Both the position numbers and the translations under genes were made by a program. From JAFGLZ01 sp964622545 (GTDB lineage Bacteria; Planctomycetota; Phycisphaerae; UBA1845; JAFGLZ01): a stretch of DNA of 64,000 bases. Where the stretch lies: contig CAZUQM010000013.1 in assembly GCA_964622545.1 (NCBI GenBank), positions 62,001 through 126,000 of the forward strand, written 5' to 3'. Positions 1 to 9,898 of this stretch are shown piece after piece. How positions within the stretch are numbered: the first letter of the stretch is position 1; each line of letters begins with the position of its first letter. The notes beneath the pieces are model-generated. The model did not search any database. It was not told the DNA's origin and saw only the letters and a list, made by a program, of their open reading frames with translations.

Positions 1-2
1 TC

Positions 3-1457
3 GACCAGCTCGCTCCCGCGCTCGTCCGCCGGGGCCGCGAGCATTTCGACGCCGGTCGGTTGCAGGAGGCCATGGTCGATTGCCAGAAGGCGGCCGACCT
101 GGCGGGCAACACGCCGGACGTCGCGGGGCTCCGCGATGACGTCGTCCAGGCGCTGTCCAGACGGCACCGTGCCGACCGCCAACGGATCGACACCGTCACG
201 CTGGCCAAGGAGCATGCCGCCCACGGGCGGCTGTCGGCCTGCCAGCAGATTCTCGAGGGCAGCGACCTAACCCAAGGGGCCGATAAGGGTCTTATGAACC
301 AGGCGCAGGCGCGACGCCAGACCGCCGAATCCGCGCTGCGTGGCGTGCGGTCAGCCATGCAAGCGGGCGACTGGGCCACGGCCATGGATCGTATGGTCGA
401 GGCCAAGCGGGCCCACGCGGGCAGCGACGCGGTCAGCACGCTGGCAATCGAGGTCACCACGCAAGCCAACGAGCGCATCCGCACCGCGCTGCAGCAGGGC
501 CGACTCGACCTGGCCGACCTGCTCCTGCGGAAGCTGTCGGACCTGGCCGAGGGCAACCTCGATACCAAGGAGATGCGTCGCGTGTTGGGACAGTGTCATC
601 TCGCCGGCGAATACGTCGAGCAGGGCCAGCCGAGGCGGGCCCTCGAGGTGTTCAGGAAGCTGACGGCCGTCCTGCCCGACGCCTCCTGGGTCGGCCAAGC
701 GATGGACCAGGCACGACAAGCCGCCGACGGACTCGAAGCCCTGCGCGGCGGGCCGATAGGGCTGTTGGGCGGCAGCGACGTCGCGCCTCCCAAGACGATC
801 GCCCGTCCGGAGCCCGAGCGGCCGAGCCCCGTGCAGCGACGCTCGCCCGCCGCAGAGCGGCCTTCAGGCGGACGCCTGCCCACGCGGTTCATGATTCACG
901 TGGACGGTGTCGGGGGCTTCCTGGTCTTGATCGACCGAACGGTCCGCGTCGGGCCGGTGGGCTCGCCTTCGCATCCGGATGTGGGGCTGCTGGCCGACCA
1001 GCACGTACCCGGCGCGACCATCGAACGCGTCGACGAAGACTACTTCTTGACGGGCGAGGACGACGTGGCGATCAACGGCCGGCCCGGACGGCGCAGGTTG
1101 CTCGCCGACGGAGACAAGATCGCCCTGTCGCAACGATGCCGCTTTCGATTCCGTCTGCCGCACCCGGCGAGCACGTCGGCCGTGCTGGACCTGACCGGGG
1201 CCAGGCTCCCCAAGGGCGGTGCCCGGCGCGTCATCCTGCTCGACCGCGAGATCGTGATCGGACCGGGCCCCGGCACGCACATCCGCGCCGACGACCTGAC
1301 CGAGCCGGTCGTGCTGGGCCTGCGAGACGGTGTGCTGATGGGCAACGCCAAGACCGAGATTCACGTGGCCGACCGGACCTATGACCGTCACGCGAGCCTG
1401 CCCATGGAGACGCAGGTGCGCATCGGACCGGTCTCGCTGGTGATGACCCCGATGTAG
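3..1457 (+). CDS. TPR-like / FHA-like protein, 5' truncated by window edge
   Basis: The reading frame is open to the left edge, so the true start lies outside; 484 residues are visible. The first ~250 residues are helical and Ala/Arg/Leu-rich with repeated pairs resembling tetratricopeptide helices. A Pro/Arg-rich linker follows, then from about residue 295 two beta-rich segments (starting at RFMIHVDGVGGF and at RRVILLDREIVIGPGPG) that resemble forkhead-associated domains, which bind phosphothreonine. The stop lies 36 bp before the kinase start on the same strand, so the two are probably co-transcribed. I infer that it is a partner or substrate reader for that kinase. The FHA call rests on pattern only; the canonical GR..S..H signature is weak. 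Confidence 0.6.
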   Translation, partial: DQLAPALVRRGREHFDAGRLQEAMVDCQKAADLAGNTPDVAGLRDDVVQALSRRHRADRQRIDTVTLAKEHAAHGRLSACQQILEGSDLTQGADKGLMNQAQARRQTAESALRGVRSAMQAGDWATAMDRMVEAKRAHAGSDAVSTLAIEVTTQANERIRTALQQGRLDLADLLLRKLSDLAEGNLDTKEMRRVLGQCHLAGEYVEQGQPRRALEVFRKLTAVLPDASWVGQAMDQARQAADGLEALRGGPIGLLGGSDVAPPKTIARPEPERPSPVQRRSPAAERPSGGRLPTRFMIHVDGVGGFLVLIDRTVRVGPVGSPSHPDVGLLADQHVPGATIERVDEDYFLTGEDDVAINGRPGRRRLLADGDKIALSQRCRFRFRLPHPASTSAVLDLTGARLPKGGARRVILLDREIVIGPGPGTHIRADDLTEPVVLGLRDGVLMGNAKTEIHVADRTYDRHASLPMETQVRIGPVSLVMTPM

Positions 1458-1493
1458 AAAGAGCTCGTATCGGTGCGGGCAGGGGTGAAGATC

Positions 1494-4400
1494 ATGCAGG
1501 GCTTCCAATACAAATACGGCGACCGACCCCTCGACGGCTACACCGTCCATCGTGGCGTAGGCCGTGGCGGCTTCGGAGAGGTCTTCTACGCCGTGAGCGA
1601 CAGCGGCAGGGAGGTCGCCCTCAAGGCCGTCCAAGGCTACGAGGACATCGAGCTCCGCGGCATCCGCCAGTGCATGAACCTCAAGAGCCCGCACCTGGTC
1701 ACCATCTTCGACGTGCGGTTCAGCGACCAGGACCGGCCCTTCGTGATCATGGAGTACGTCGACGGCCCGTCCCTGCGAGACCTCCTAATCGAGTCGCCCT
1801 CAGGGCTCGGTGCCCAGAAGGCCGCCTTCTTCCTCCGTGAGATCGCCAAGGGCCTGACCTACCTCCACGACCGCGGCATCGTTCATCGCGATCTCAAGCC
1901 CGGCAACATCTTCTACGAAGACGGCTACGTGAAGATCGGCGACTACGGCCTGAGCAAGGCTATGACCGCCAGCCAATGCAGCGGCCAGACCATCACCGTC
2001 GGCACAGTGCACTACATGGCCCCCGAGATCGGCCAGGGCCGCTACGACCAGGGCATCGATGTCTACGCCCTCGGCGTCGTCCTCTACGAGATGCTCACCG
2101 GACAGGTCCCCTTCTTCGGCGCCTCGCCCGGCGAGATCCTCATGAAGCACATGGCCACCGAGCCCGATCTCAGCCAAATCGACGAACCGTTCAAGACCGT
2201 GATCCGTCGCGCCATGGCCAAGGACCCGACCGAGCGCTACCAGACCGTCCAACAGATGGTCGAGGACGTCTTCGGCGCCGAGCACGTTCGTGAAAGCGTC
2301 TCGCACTTCAGCCCCGAGGAGCTCTCGGCCGTGGCCGAGCGAATCGGCAAAAAGGTCACCGCCGGCGCCGCCGCGCGAGAGGGCGGCAGCTCCGGACAGC
2401 CGACGGTGACCCTGGGCAGCGACGTGCCGCCGGGACAGGGCAGCAGCAACGTCTATCGCCAAGAGACCGACAGCAACTGGTGGGACGACCTCGGCAAGCG
2501 GTGGGGCGATTGGGGCGCCCGCTTCGGACGGGAGATGGGCGAGTTCGGCGCGAAAGTCGGTCGCCATGCCGGCCAGCACGCTCGCCACAAACACCAATGG
2601 AACCAATCCGATTCCTGGAGCGACATCGAGCCGTTCGTCCACGGTGACCCCAGCCACGACCCACTCAGTGCGGGCAAGCGCCACCTGCTCGGCATCACGG
2701 CGGCGATCATTGCTGGGTTGGGCATCGGCGTTCTCTCGCCGATCGGCGCGGACGCCGTCCTGGTCACGGCGACCGCCTCGTGCTGGGCGATCCTGGGAGC
2801 CGCTTTCAGCATGCTTCTTACTCGGTACAGCCTCGGCCTTCAGTCCGAAAGCGATGTGATCCGGCGGATCGGCTACGGCGGTCTCGCATGTCTGTTCGCG
2901 ACGATGACCGCCCTCCCGGTGCTGGTTGTCAATGCTGTCCTGGGCAGCGGCTGGCCGGTCGACTTCACGTGGATCCTCGTCTCGATCTACCTCGCGCTGC
3001 TGCTGGTGAACTGGCAGAAGCGGACGAATCCGGCACGGGATGAACGCGTCTCCCTCGGCAGCGCGATCTCGGCCGCCATCGCCGGGGCGATCATGGCCTG
3101 GATCTTCGGCGGCGACTGGGCCCTCTCCACAGGCATGCTGGGCGCGGTCTCGCTCATCGCCCAGGTGATGGCGCCCTACGACCCCAAGCACCTTCGCGAC
3201 GACCGCCGCCACATGGCGGAGATGAAGGCCTTCTGGCAGCAGCGGCCGGGACACACGGGCCCGCGGCAGAACGACCAAGCGGCAACGCCTCCTCCACCTC
3301 CTCCGGTTCCGCCGGCGCCACCTCGGGCCGGCAGCGCGCAGCCCGACGGTTCGGGGCCGGCGTCGGCGGATCCGCCAGGGGGACCCCATGACCATCGACG
3401 GCCCGTGAAGCCGCAAGGACAGCTCATCCCGCCTTCCTTGCGCGCGCTGTCGTTGCTCGGCTTCGTCATCCTGCTTGCCGTCGGGCTTGCCGGCGTCATC
3501 GGTGGCGCCGTGGTCGGGATGTCACCCGGCAACGATGACGAGCTCATCATCGGCCTGTCCGTCGGCGTGGCCGGCATCCTGCTGTCGTTTTTCTGTCTCT
3601 TCAAGGCGATTCAGGGGCGGTACGTCAGTTGGTGGAGCAGCGTGGTCAAGCCGCTCGTCATGATCGCTTGCATATCGGGCGTGCTCGCCCCCTCGCTGTG
3701 CCTGGGCTGTTGGGACTTGCCTACCGACGAGGTGGCCGTCGCCATCTTCATCATCATCTTCTCGTCGATCCTGTTCATCGTGGCGGGGCTGCTGCCGAAT
3801 GCGGCGATGCACTCCCTCTTCGGCGGACCGGTGCTCCAACGCACCCGACCGATACCTCCGGAGAACGTCTCGGTCAGGCGACGACTCTGGGCGCTGCTGC
3901 TTGCTTGTGCGGGGTTTGCCGGACTGGGAGGCCTGCACCGCTTCTACGTCGGCAAGATCGGCACGGGGCTGATATGGCTGTGCACCTTCGGTCTGTTCTA
4001 CCTGGGCACCATCTACGACCTCATCATGATCGCCCTGGGACGCTTCCGCGACCGCCATGGCCTGCCGCTCATCGTCTGGCACAGCGAGGATGAGCTCTAC
4101 CGGTCGGTCGGCTCGATGGCCGGTCGCCGCTCAGCCGATGCGCCCCCCGTCGCCGCGCCGGATAGGGCCAAGGAGGTCGCGGAGCCTGGGCATGCGCCGG
4201 ATCCTGAGCGGGCTCGCGCCGCCCACCAAGCCGGTCCGCAGGTTCCGTCGTCTCCCCGTCGGTTTCCCTCATTCGCCGAGAGCTTCAGGCCCGACGTCAT
4301 CGTCAGCTCGCTGCTGTCGGGGCTGGGCGGTATCGTCTTGCTGGCAGCGATCCTGATCGGGCTGGCTGTGGCCGTCGATCTGCCACGGATCATTGCCTCC

Positions 4401-4850
4401 GGCACGATCGATCCCGTCCTCGCGGCCGAGATCACGCGCGAGGTGGGGTACGCAGATTGGCCTCGGCTGGCCGATCGGATCGGCTGGATCGTGTCGGTCT
4501 CGCTGATGTTCCTGTCCATGATGCTCTTCGTCGGAGCGCGCCGCCGCGCGGGAGCGCTGCACATCTTCCGCGCCGTTGCCGGCACGCTCGGCATCATGGT
4601 CACGCTCGATCCGGCCCTGTCCCACGCCCTGGCCGACATACGTTGGGAGATGGTCGCCAGGATGATCGCCGGCGACATGGTGCCCCAGGCCGTCGAGTTC
4701 GTACTGGACGACATCCACGGCCGACAGATGGCCGCGGCAGCGGCGCTGGCCGTGGTCTCGCTGCTGACGCTGGTCTGGCCGGCCCCGAAGATCTTGCCAC
4801 CCCTTGAGGCCCGCTCGACCGACACGGCCTCATCCGAAAGGGGGACCTGA
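1494..4850 (+). CDS. Membrane Ser/Thr protein kinase with C-terminal TM2 domain
   Basis: The N-terminal ~270 residues form a complete Hanks-type kinase: glycine loop GRGGFGEV, VAIK-type lysine in ALKAV, HRDLKPGN at about 131-138, the metal-binding triad as DYG at 150-152 instead of DFG, and MAPE in the activation segment. A long tail of about 850 residues follows, with several clusters of hydrophobic helices, a proline-rich linker (about 600-640) and a TM2-like domain near 800-850 (GGLHRFYVGKIGTGLIWL). Further membrane helices lie near the end. I chose ATG 1494 because AGGGGTGA sits just upstream; an in-frame GTG at 1473 is possible. It sits between an FHA-like protein and a membrane protein, upstream of a sigma factor, which suggests a transmembrane phosphorylation pathway. 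The kinase call is very secure, the signal unknown. Confidence 0.95.
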   Translation: MQGFQYKYGDRPLDGYTVHRGVGRGGFGEVFYAVSDSGREVALKAVQGYEDIELRGIRQCMNLKSPHLVTIFDVRFSDQDRPFVIMEYVDGPSLRDLLIESPSGLGAQKAAFFLREIAKGLTYLHDRGIVHRDLKPGNIFYEDGYVKIGDYGLSKAMTASQCSGQTITVGTVHYMAPEIGQGRYDQGIDVYALGVVLYEMLTGQVPFFGASPGEILMKHMATEPDLSQIDEPFKTVIRRAMAKDPTERYQTVQQMVEDVFGAEHVRESVSHFSPEELSAVAERIGKKVTAGAAAREGGSSGQPTVTLGSDVPPGQGSSNVYRQETDSNWWDDLGKRWGDWGARFGREMGEFGAKVGRHAGQHARHKHQWNQSDSWSDIEPFVHGDPSHDPLSAGKRHLLGITAAIIAGLGIGVLSPIGADAVLVTATASCWAILGAAFSMLLTRYSLGLQSESDVIRRIGYGGLACLFATMTALPVLVVNAVLGSGWPVDFTWILVSIYLALLLVNWQKRTNPARDERVSLGSAISAAIAGAIMAWIFGGDWALSTGMLGAVSLIAQVMAPYDPKHLRDDRRHMAEMKAFWQQRPGHTGPRQNDQAATPPPPPPVPPAPPRAGSAQPDGSGPASADPPGGPHDHRRPVKPQGQLIPPSLRALSLLGFVILLAVGLAGVIGGAVVGMSPGNDDELIIGLSVGVAGILLSFFCLFKAIQGRYVSWWSSVVKPLVMIACISGVLAPSLCLGCWDLPTDEVAVAIFIIIFSSILFIVAGLLPNAAMHSLFGGPVLQRTRPIPPENVSVRRRLWALLLACAGFAGLGGLHRFYVGKIGTGLIWLCTFGLFYLGTIYDLIMIALGRFRDRHGLPLIVWHSEDELYRSVGSMAGRRSADAPPVAAPDRAKEVAEPGHAPDPERARAAHQAGPQVPSSPRRFPSFAESFRPDVIVSSLLSGLGGIVLLAAILIGLAVAVDLPRIIASGTIDPVLAAEITREVGYADWPRLADRIGWIVSVSLMFLSMMLFVGARRRAGALHIFRAVAGTLGIMVTLDPALSHALADIRWEMVARMIAGDMVPQAVEFVLDDIHGRQMAAAAALAVVSLLTLVWPAPKILPPLEARSTDTASSERGT

Positions 4851-4852
4851 CG

Positions 4853-6214
4853 ATGCACGCGGGTATCCTCGAATCAATCCTCGTCGTCATCGTGGCAGGT
4901 CTGATCGTAGGGCTGATTACGATGGGCCTGGCGGGCGCCGTCTTGGCACTCTTGCGTCGTCGAGGACTGCCGCGTCGGGGAATCGTCCTGACGACCGCCC
5001 TGTGCACGTTGGTGATCGTCCTGATCTTCTTCCTCTTTCGCGTTGGCGGAAGGACGGACGTGCAGCACGCCCGATACGCGAGCCCCGATCAGGACGGCAG
5101 CCGCGTCACGGTCTCCATGGCCGTCACGCGTGAGGAGCCACCATCCGCCGCGACGCTGCTGGAACCCACCCAACCCCGCGAGGTGCCCGCTCCGTCGGTG
5201 TGGGCCGAGAAGGCCGCGGACGTCCTGCGTCCCGATGTGCATGCCTCGGCCCAGCAGGCGGCTGAAACGGCCGTCGCCGACGCCCTGGAGCGCCTGCCGA
5301 AAAGCAGCGGGTGGCTCGACAACCAACCCGACGTCGCGCGGGTCTACGGCGACGCGCCCTCCGAGGTCTTGATCGCGGTGGTCGACCGCGTCCAGCAGAT
5401 CCACCCCGACTGGAACGTCTACATCCTGGCCTCGCCGGCGGCTCGCCAGGTCCGGTCGGATCCAAAGGCCGCGCGTGCGGTCCACATCGGCGTCGAGGTC
5501 AACAAGACCGGAGCCGGTGAGGTCGTTCAGAACGCGAAGCCCGGTGGCGATCAGTACATCCAGAGAGGCGACCGCGGGGTCGTTCGTGTGCACGCGCGGT
5601 ACAAGGACGAGCAGCTCTTGAGCTTGGCCACGTTCGTCGGCAAGGCTTGGGCGCACGACCTGGCTTCGTTCGCCAGTGCGCATCCCGAGCGATCCTGGCT
5701 GGTGGCCTCGTCGCCCCGTCCGTGCACGAGCCAGGACGAGGCCGAGCAGGCGGCGATCGAGGACGCGGCCGCCAAGCTGTTGCCGATGGTCCATCAGCGA
5801 CTCGGCGATTCGAAGCGGGGCTTGCTGAACTGGGCGAGCCGCAAGCGTGCGAGGTGGTCTTCTTCACAAGACCGCGAGTTGAGGGTGCTCCGGATCGAGC
5901 TGCAACGGGGCGCCCACGTCGTCGACCGCTTCGTCCAGAGGTTCAAGCGGCCCTACGGGTCGACCTGGCAGGCCAACCTGCTCATCGACTCCTCCGACGT
6001 CAACCTCGATCGGCTCGCTCGTGCGGTCGCCAGCGAACGCCAGGTCACGCATCGATCGTGGACGAGGCACCTGCTCTCGGTCGGCGGGCTCCTGCTGCTG
6101 GTCTGCGGTCTCTACCTCTTTCTCAACGCGGCCACGAAGGGGTACTATGTCTGGTCGTTGCGGGTCGTGGTCGCCCTGGCCGTGCTCGGCGGCATCGGCC
6201 TGCTTGTGGCCTGA
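4853..6214 (+). CDS. Membrane protein of unknown function, kinase-linked
   Basis: A 453-residue protein starting 2 bp after the kinase stop, with a G-rich Shine-Dalgarno inside the kinase end, so translation is probably coupled. Two hydrophobic segments lie at about 6-34 and 45-64. A soluble region of ~330 residues follows, containing an alanine-rich helix (QAAETAVADALERL) and an alternating strand/helix pattern. Two more membrane helices lie near 403-424 and 432-452. I do not recognise a family. The arrangement, a periplasmic or cytosolic sensor-like domain between membrane pairs, fits a partner of the upstream kinase, but that is inference from position only. Confidence 0.8.
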   Translation: MHAGILESILVVIVAGLIVGLITMGLAGAVLALLRRRGLPRRGIVLTTALCTLVIVLIFFLFRVGGRTDVQHARYASPDQDGSRVTVSMAVTREEPPSAATLLEPTQPREVPAPSVWAEKAADVLRPDVHASAQQAAETAVADALERLPKSSGWLDNQPDVARVYGDAPSEVLIAVVDRVQQIHPDWNVYILASPAARQVRSDPKAARAVHIGVEVNKTGAGEVVQNAKPGGDQYIQRGDRGVVRVHARYKDEQLLSLATFVGKAWAHDLASFASAHPERSWLVASSPRPCTSQDEAEQAAIEDAAAKLLPMVHQRLGDSKRGLLNWASRKRARWSSSQDRELRVLRIELQRGAHVVDRFVQRFKRPYGSTWQANLLIDSSDVNLDRLARAVASERQVTHRSWTRHLLSVGGLLLLVCGLYLFLNAATKGYYVWSLRVVVALAVLGGIGLLVA

Positions 6215-6250
6215 ATCCTGCATGGGGGCGGAGGAGGTATCGCAGCGCCT

Positions 6251-7198
6251 GTGAGCGGACTCAGCCAGGCCGATCGTCATTTGCTCGAGCAGATTCGTTC
6301 CGGCGACGCCGACGGATGGCAACAGCTCGTCGCTCGCTATCAAGGACGGCTCACCGCCTTTGCGCGCCAAAAGCTCCGCCAGTCCAGCGACGCCGAGGAC
6401 GTCGTGCAGGAGACGTTCATCGGCTTTCTCAAGGGCCTCGAGACCTTTCGCGGCCAAGCCAGCATCGAGACCTACCTCTTCACCATCCTCCGCCGGCGCA
6501 TCATCAACTGGACCCGCGGCCGCAAGTCGACGCTCTGCCTGCTCCAGGACGTCTACGGGGCATCCGAGGACGCCTCGAACGGCTCGCCCGCCGACGCCCA
6601 GGCCCGGATCCCCTCGCCGGATCCGACGGCGAGCTGGTACGTCCGGCGCGACGAGGCCCACGAGCTCCAGACTCAGGCCCTCCTGGCCGGGCTCGGCGAG
6701 CTCATCGACGGGTTCAAGAAGGCCACCAACTTCCGCGACCTCAAGGTCATCGAGCTGCTCTTCTACTGCCAGCTCCGCAACAAGGACGCCGCCCAGGTCG
6801 TCGAGCTCGACGAGAAGCACGTCGCGCTGATCAAGCACCGCTGCCTCAAGCAGGTCAAGCAACGCGTCCGCGAGCAGATGCAGCACGGCCCCGGCGGATC
6901 GGCCTGGAACAGCTCACCCGGCGACGAGCTCGACGCAGCGCTCGATGACGGCATGGTGGCCGCCCTCTGGCAGGATCAACGCTTGAGCTGCCTCAAGCGC
7001 AGCACGGTCGGCGCGTACCAGCTCGGCTCGCTCGACGACGACTGGGCCGACTACGTGCGGTTCCACCTCGACGTGCTCGGCTGCGAGTTCTGCCGGGCCA
7101 ACCACGACGACCTGAGGCGTCAGGCCGAACGCGACGCCTCCCAGGCCTTCCGCGACCGCATCATGGAATCGACCGTGGGATTCCTCAGCAGACCGTAG
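6251..7198 (+). CDS. Sigma-70 family (ECF-like) sigma factor with fused zinc-finger-like tail
   Basis: Starts at GTG 6251; a GGAGG lies unusually far upstream (~14 bp). Residues ~15-90 match sigma region 2 (YQGRLTAFARQKLRQ, DAEDVVQETFIGFLKG, and a tryptophan/arginine-rich end). A region-4-like helix-turn-helix occupies ~150-215 (DAAQVVELDEKHVALIKHRC). The extra C-terminus carries H272-x5-C278-x2-C281 followed by a helix, which recalls the HxxxCxxC zinc-binding anti-sigma motif with wider spacing. It may be a self-inhibiting sigma factor. It follows the FHA, kinase and membrane genes on the same strand, so phospho-control is plausible. Sigma identity is strong; the tail function is inferred. 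Confidence 0.88.
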   Translation: MSGLSQADRHLLEQIRSGDADGWQQLVARYQGRLTAFARQKLRQSSDAEDVVQETFIGFLKGLETFRGQASIETYLFTILRRRIINWTRGRKSTLCLLQDVYGASEDASNGSPADAQARIPSPDPTASWYVRRDEAHELQTQALLAGLGELIDGFKKATNFRDLKVIELLFYCQLRNKDAAQVVELDEKHVALIKHRCLKQVKQRVREQMQHGPGGSAWNSSPGDELDAALDDGMVAALWQDQRLSCLKRSTVGAYQLGSLDDDWADYVRFHLDVLGCEFCRANHDDLRRQAERDASQAFRDRIMESTVGFLSRP

Positions 7199-7268
7199 CG
7201 GCGAACGGTCTCGCCAACGCCTTCATCTTGACGTAGCCTATCGATGCATTCCCGAAAGCAAGGAGAGC

Positions 7269-9650
7269 ATGATGCGTGAGCGAGGGACTAGCGTCGGTGC
7301 AGATCTGAATGGGCGAACGCCCTCGGGCATGCTTGCCGTCGTGCTTGCAGTCCAGATGGGATGTGTGACCATGGTCGCCAGGGGGAGCGACGCGATGGAG
7401 CCTTTGGCAGGAACGCCCAAGCTGACGATCGAGGGAGACCTGGCGGCCCGGATGGTCGCCGGCATCGACCGCTATCTCATGAAGGCCATCAAGGCCTCGC
7501 AGGCCAAGCGTTCGGGGTTCTGGAAGCCCGACTACGCCTCGCACGACGCCTACACCGAATCGGTCGCGCCAAACCGGGAGCGTTTCCGGCAGATCATCGG
7601 GGCGGTCGACCCCCGCGTCGCGCCGCCGGCGATGGAGCTCCGCGCAACCGTGGCCCGACCGTCGCTGATCGCGCGAACCGACACCTATCACGTCCACGCT
7701 GTTCGCTGGCCCGCGCTCGATGGCCTGCACGGCGAGGGCCTGCTGCTCCGACCCGAGGGCAAACCGACCGCCCGTATCGTCGCGCTGCCCGATGCCGATC
7801 AGACACCCGAGATGCTCGTCGGCCTCGCCGACGGTGTTCCCCCCGCATCGCAATTCGCTCGACGCCTGGCCGAGGCCGGCTGCGAGGTCCTCGTGCCCGT
7901 CGTCCTCAGCCGCGCCGACACCTTCAGCGGCAACCCACGCGTGGCGATCACCAACCAGCCGCACCGCGAATTCGTCTATCGCATGGCCTACGAAATGGGC
8001 CGGCACGTCATCGGCTACGAGGTCCAGAAGGTCCTGGCCGCCGTCGACGGGTTTGCTTCACACAAACCGGACGGGGCCGCCCCCATCGGCCTGGTCGGCT
8101 ACGGCGAGGGCGGGCTCATCGCCCTCTATGCCACCGCGTGCGATCCGCGAATCGACGCCGCGGCCGTCTCGGGCTACGTCATGCCCCGCGAGCGGGTCTG
8201 GTCCGAGCCGATCTACCGTAACGTCTGGCGGCTCCTCCGTGAGTTCGGCGACGCCGAGATCGTCCGCCTGATCGCGCCCCGCCCGCTCATCGTCGAGGCC
8301 TGCGAACACCCCGAGATCGACGGTCCGCCCAAGCCCCGGAAGGGACACATCGGCGGCGCCGCACCCGGTAAGATCACCACGCCGTCGCTCGAGGTCGTCC
8401 GTGCCGAGGTCCGCCGGGCCCGAGAGGCCTACGCCGGGCTCAACGTCGCCCATCGCCTGACGCTGACGGTCAGCGGCAATGCCGGCCAGGGCCCGCCCGG
8501 CTGCGACGCCACGCTCAAGGCCCTGCTCGCCGCGCTCGGTCGGAAGGACGCCGCCAAGCGCCTCAAACCGCCGAACGCGGCGCCCCAACCCGTCCGCGAC
8601 CTACCCGACGCTCGCCAGCGCACGAGGCGCCAGTTCGATCAGATGGTCGACTTCACGCAGAAGCTCGTCCGACATTCGGAGTTCGTCCGCGACGCGTACT
8701 GGAGCAAGGTCGACGCGTCGAGCCTCGCCAGGTTCGTCAGGAGCTGCGAGCCGTATCGCACAGCGCTCTGGGAGGACGTGATCGGCCGGCTGCCCGACCC
8801 GACCCTGCCCGCCAACCCGCGAACGCGTCAGGTCTACGACCGACCCCAATGGCGCGGCTACGAGGTCGTGCTCGACGTCTGGCCCGACGTCTTCGCCTGC
8901 GGCATCCTGCTGCTGCCGAAGGACCTCAAGGCCGGTGAGCGCCGTCCCGTCGTCGTCTGCCAGCACGGCCTCGAGGGCACGCCCCGCAGCACGATTGAAC
9001 GACAGCACGCCCGCGCCTACACCATGTACGCCGCCAAGCTCGCCGACCGCGGCTTTGTCGTCTACGCCCCGCAAAACCCCTACATCGGCAAGGACGACTT
9101 CCGTGTCCTCCAACGCAAGGCCAACCCGCTGGGCCTGTCGCTGTTCAGCTTCATCATCGGCCAGCACGACCAGACGTTGCGGTGGCTGGCCACGCTGCCG
9201 TGCGTCGACGCCGATCGCATCGGCTTCTACGGCATCAGCTATGGCGGCAAGACGGCCGTCCGCGTGCCGACGATCCTGACCCGCTACGCCCTGAGCATCT
9301 GCTCGGCCGACTTCAATGAGTGGATCTACAAGAACACGACGGTCGACCACCGCACGAGCTACATGTATACCGGCGAGTACGAGATGCCCGAGTTCAACCT
9401 CGGTCATACGTTCAACTATGCCGAGATGGCGAACTTGATGGTGCCGCGCCCGTTCATGGTCGAGCGCGGCCACTGGGACGGCGTGGCCAAGGACGAGTGG
9501 GTCGCCTACGAGTACGCCAAGGTCCGCCGCCGCTACGACAGGCTCGGCATCGGCGACCGGACCGAGATCGAGTGGTTCAACGGCCCGCACAAGATCCACG
9601 GCGTGGCCACGTTCGAGTTTCTGCACGAGCACCTGAAGTGGCCGAAGTGA
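7269..9650 (+). CDS. Tandem alpha/beta hydrolase (dienelactone hydrolase / acetyl-xylan-esterase-like), secreted
   Basis: A 793-residue protein with an N-terminal hydrophobic segment (MLAVVLAVQMGCVTMVA) that could be a signal or lipoprotein peptide. Two alpha/beta-hydrolase halves are visible. The C-terminal half has a normal nucleophile elbow, GISYGG, with Ser657, and a late His in GPHKIHG. The N-terminal half has the elbow as GYGEGG, with Gly279 where the serine should be, so this half is probably non-catalytic. Such duplicated hydrolases in planctomycetes are usually extracellular esterases of polysaccharide breakdown. AGGAG lies at 7261; ATG 7272 gives better spacing than 7269. The GH20-like gene downstream on the same strand supports a role in glycan degradation. 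The substrate is unknown. Confidence 0.85.
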   Translation: MMRERGTSVGADLNGRTPSGMLAVVLAVQMGCVTMVARGSDAMEPLAGTPKLTIEGDLAARMVAGIDRYLMKAIKASQAKRSGFWKPDYASHDAYTESVAPNRERFRQIIGAVDPRVAPPAMELRATVARPSLIARTDTYHVHAVRWPALDGLHGEGLLLRPEGKPTARIVALPDADQTPEMLVGLADGVPPASQFARRLAEAGCEVLVPVVLSRADTFSGNPRVAITNQPHREFVYRMAYEMGRHVIGYEVQKVLAAVDGFASHKPDGAAPIGLVGYGEGGLIALYATACDPRIDAAAVSGYVMPRERVWSEPIYRNVWRLLREFGDAEIVRLIAPRPLIVEACEHPEIDGPPKPRKGHIGGAAPGKITTPSLEVVRAEVRRAREAYAGLNVAHRLTLTVSGNAGQGPPGCDATLKALLAALGRKDAAKRLKPPNAAPQPVRDLPDARQRTRRQFDQMVDFTQKLVRHSEFVRDAYWSKVDASSLARFVRSCEPYRTALWEDVIGRLPDPTLPANPRTRQVYDRPQWRGYEVVLDVWPDVFACGILLLPKDLKAGERRPVVVCQHGLEGTPRSTIERQHARAYTMYAAKLADRGFVVYAPQNPYIGKDDFRVLQRKANPLGLSLFSFIIGQHDQTLRWLATLPCVDADRIGFYGISYGGKTAVRVPTILTRYALSICSADFNEWIYKNTTVDHRTSYMYTGEYEMPEFNLGHTFNYAEMANLMVPRPFMVERGHWDGVAKDEWVAYEYAKVRRRYDRLGIGDRTEIEWFNGPHKIHGVATFEFLHEHLKWPK

Positions 9651-9668
9651 TGGGCGAAGCAACATCGA

Positions 9669-9689
9669 GTGCGGCGGCTTGACGCCGCT
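9669..9689. repeat. Palindromic intergenic repeat, family B
   Basis: GCGGCG-GCTTGA-CGCCGC forms a perfect 6-bp stem. Related copies lie at 55388-55405 and, degenerate, at 42863-42880; those two are inverted relative to this one and followed by CACTCCAAA. Confidence 0.6.
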
Positions 9690-9898
9690 CCGGGTCCTCC
9701 AGAAATGCGAGGGGTGGCCCACCGCTTCGCTTGTACCGAGCTTGTCGAGGTCGCGGTGTGGGCCGCGACTTCCGTGCCTACACTCGGAGCGGCCTTCCGG
9801 TTTCCGTAACACCGTGGTGGTTGGATGACCATGGATTTCTGGTGGCCAGTCGCATTATCGTGAGCGTTCCTGACATCCGACGCCCGTGGAGAACCAAG

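Noticed and set aside
1800..3416. 538-residue minus-strand frame across the kinase gene
   Set aside because: Shadow of the kinase in GC-rich DNA; the kinase motifs on the plus strand are unmistakable.
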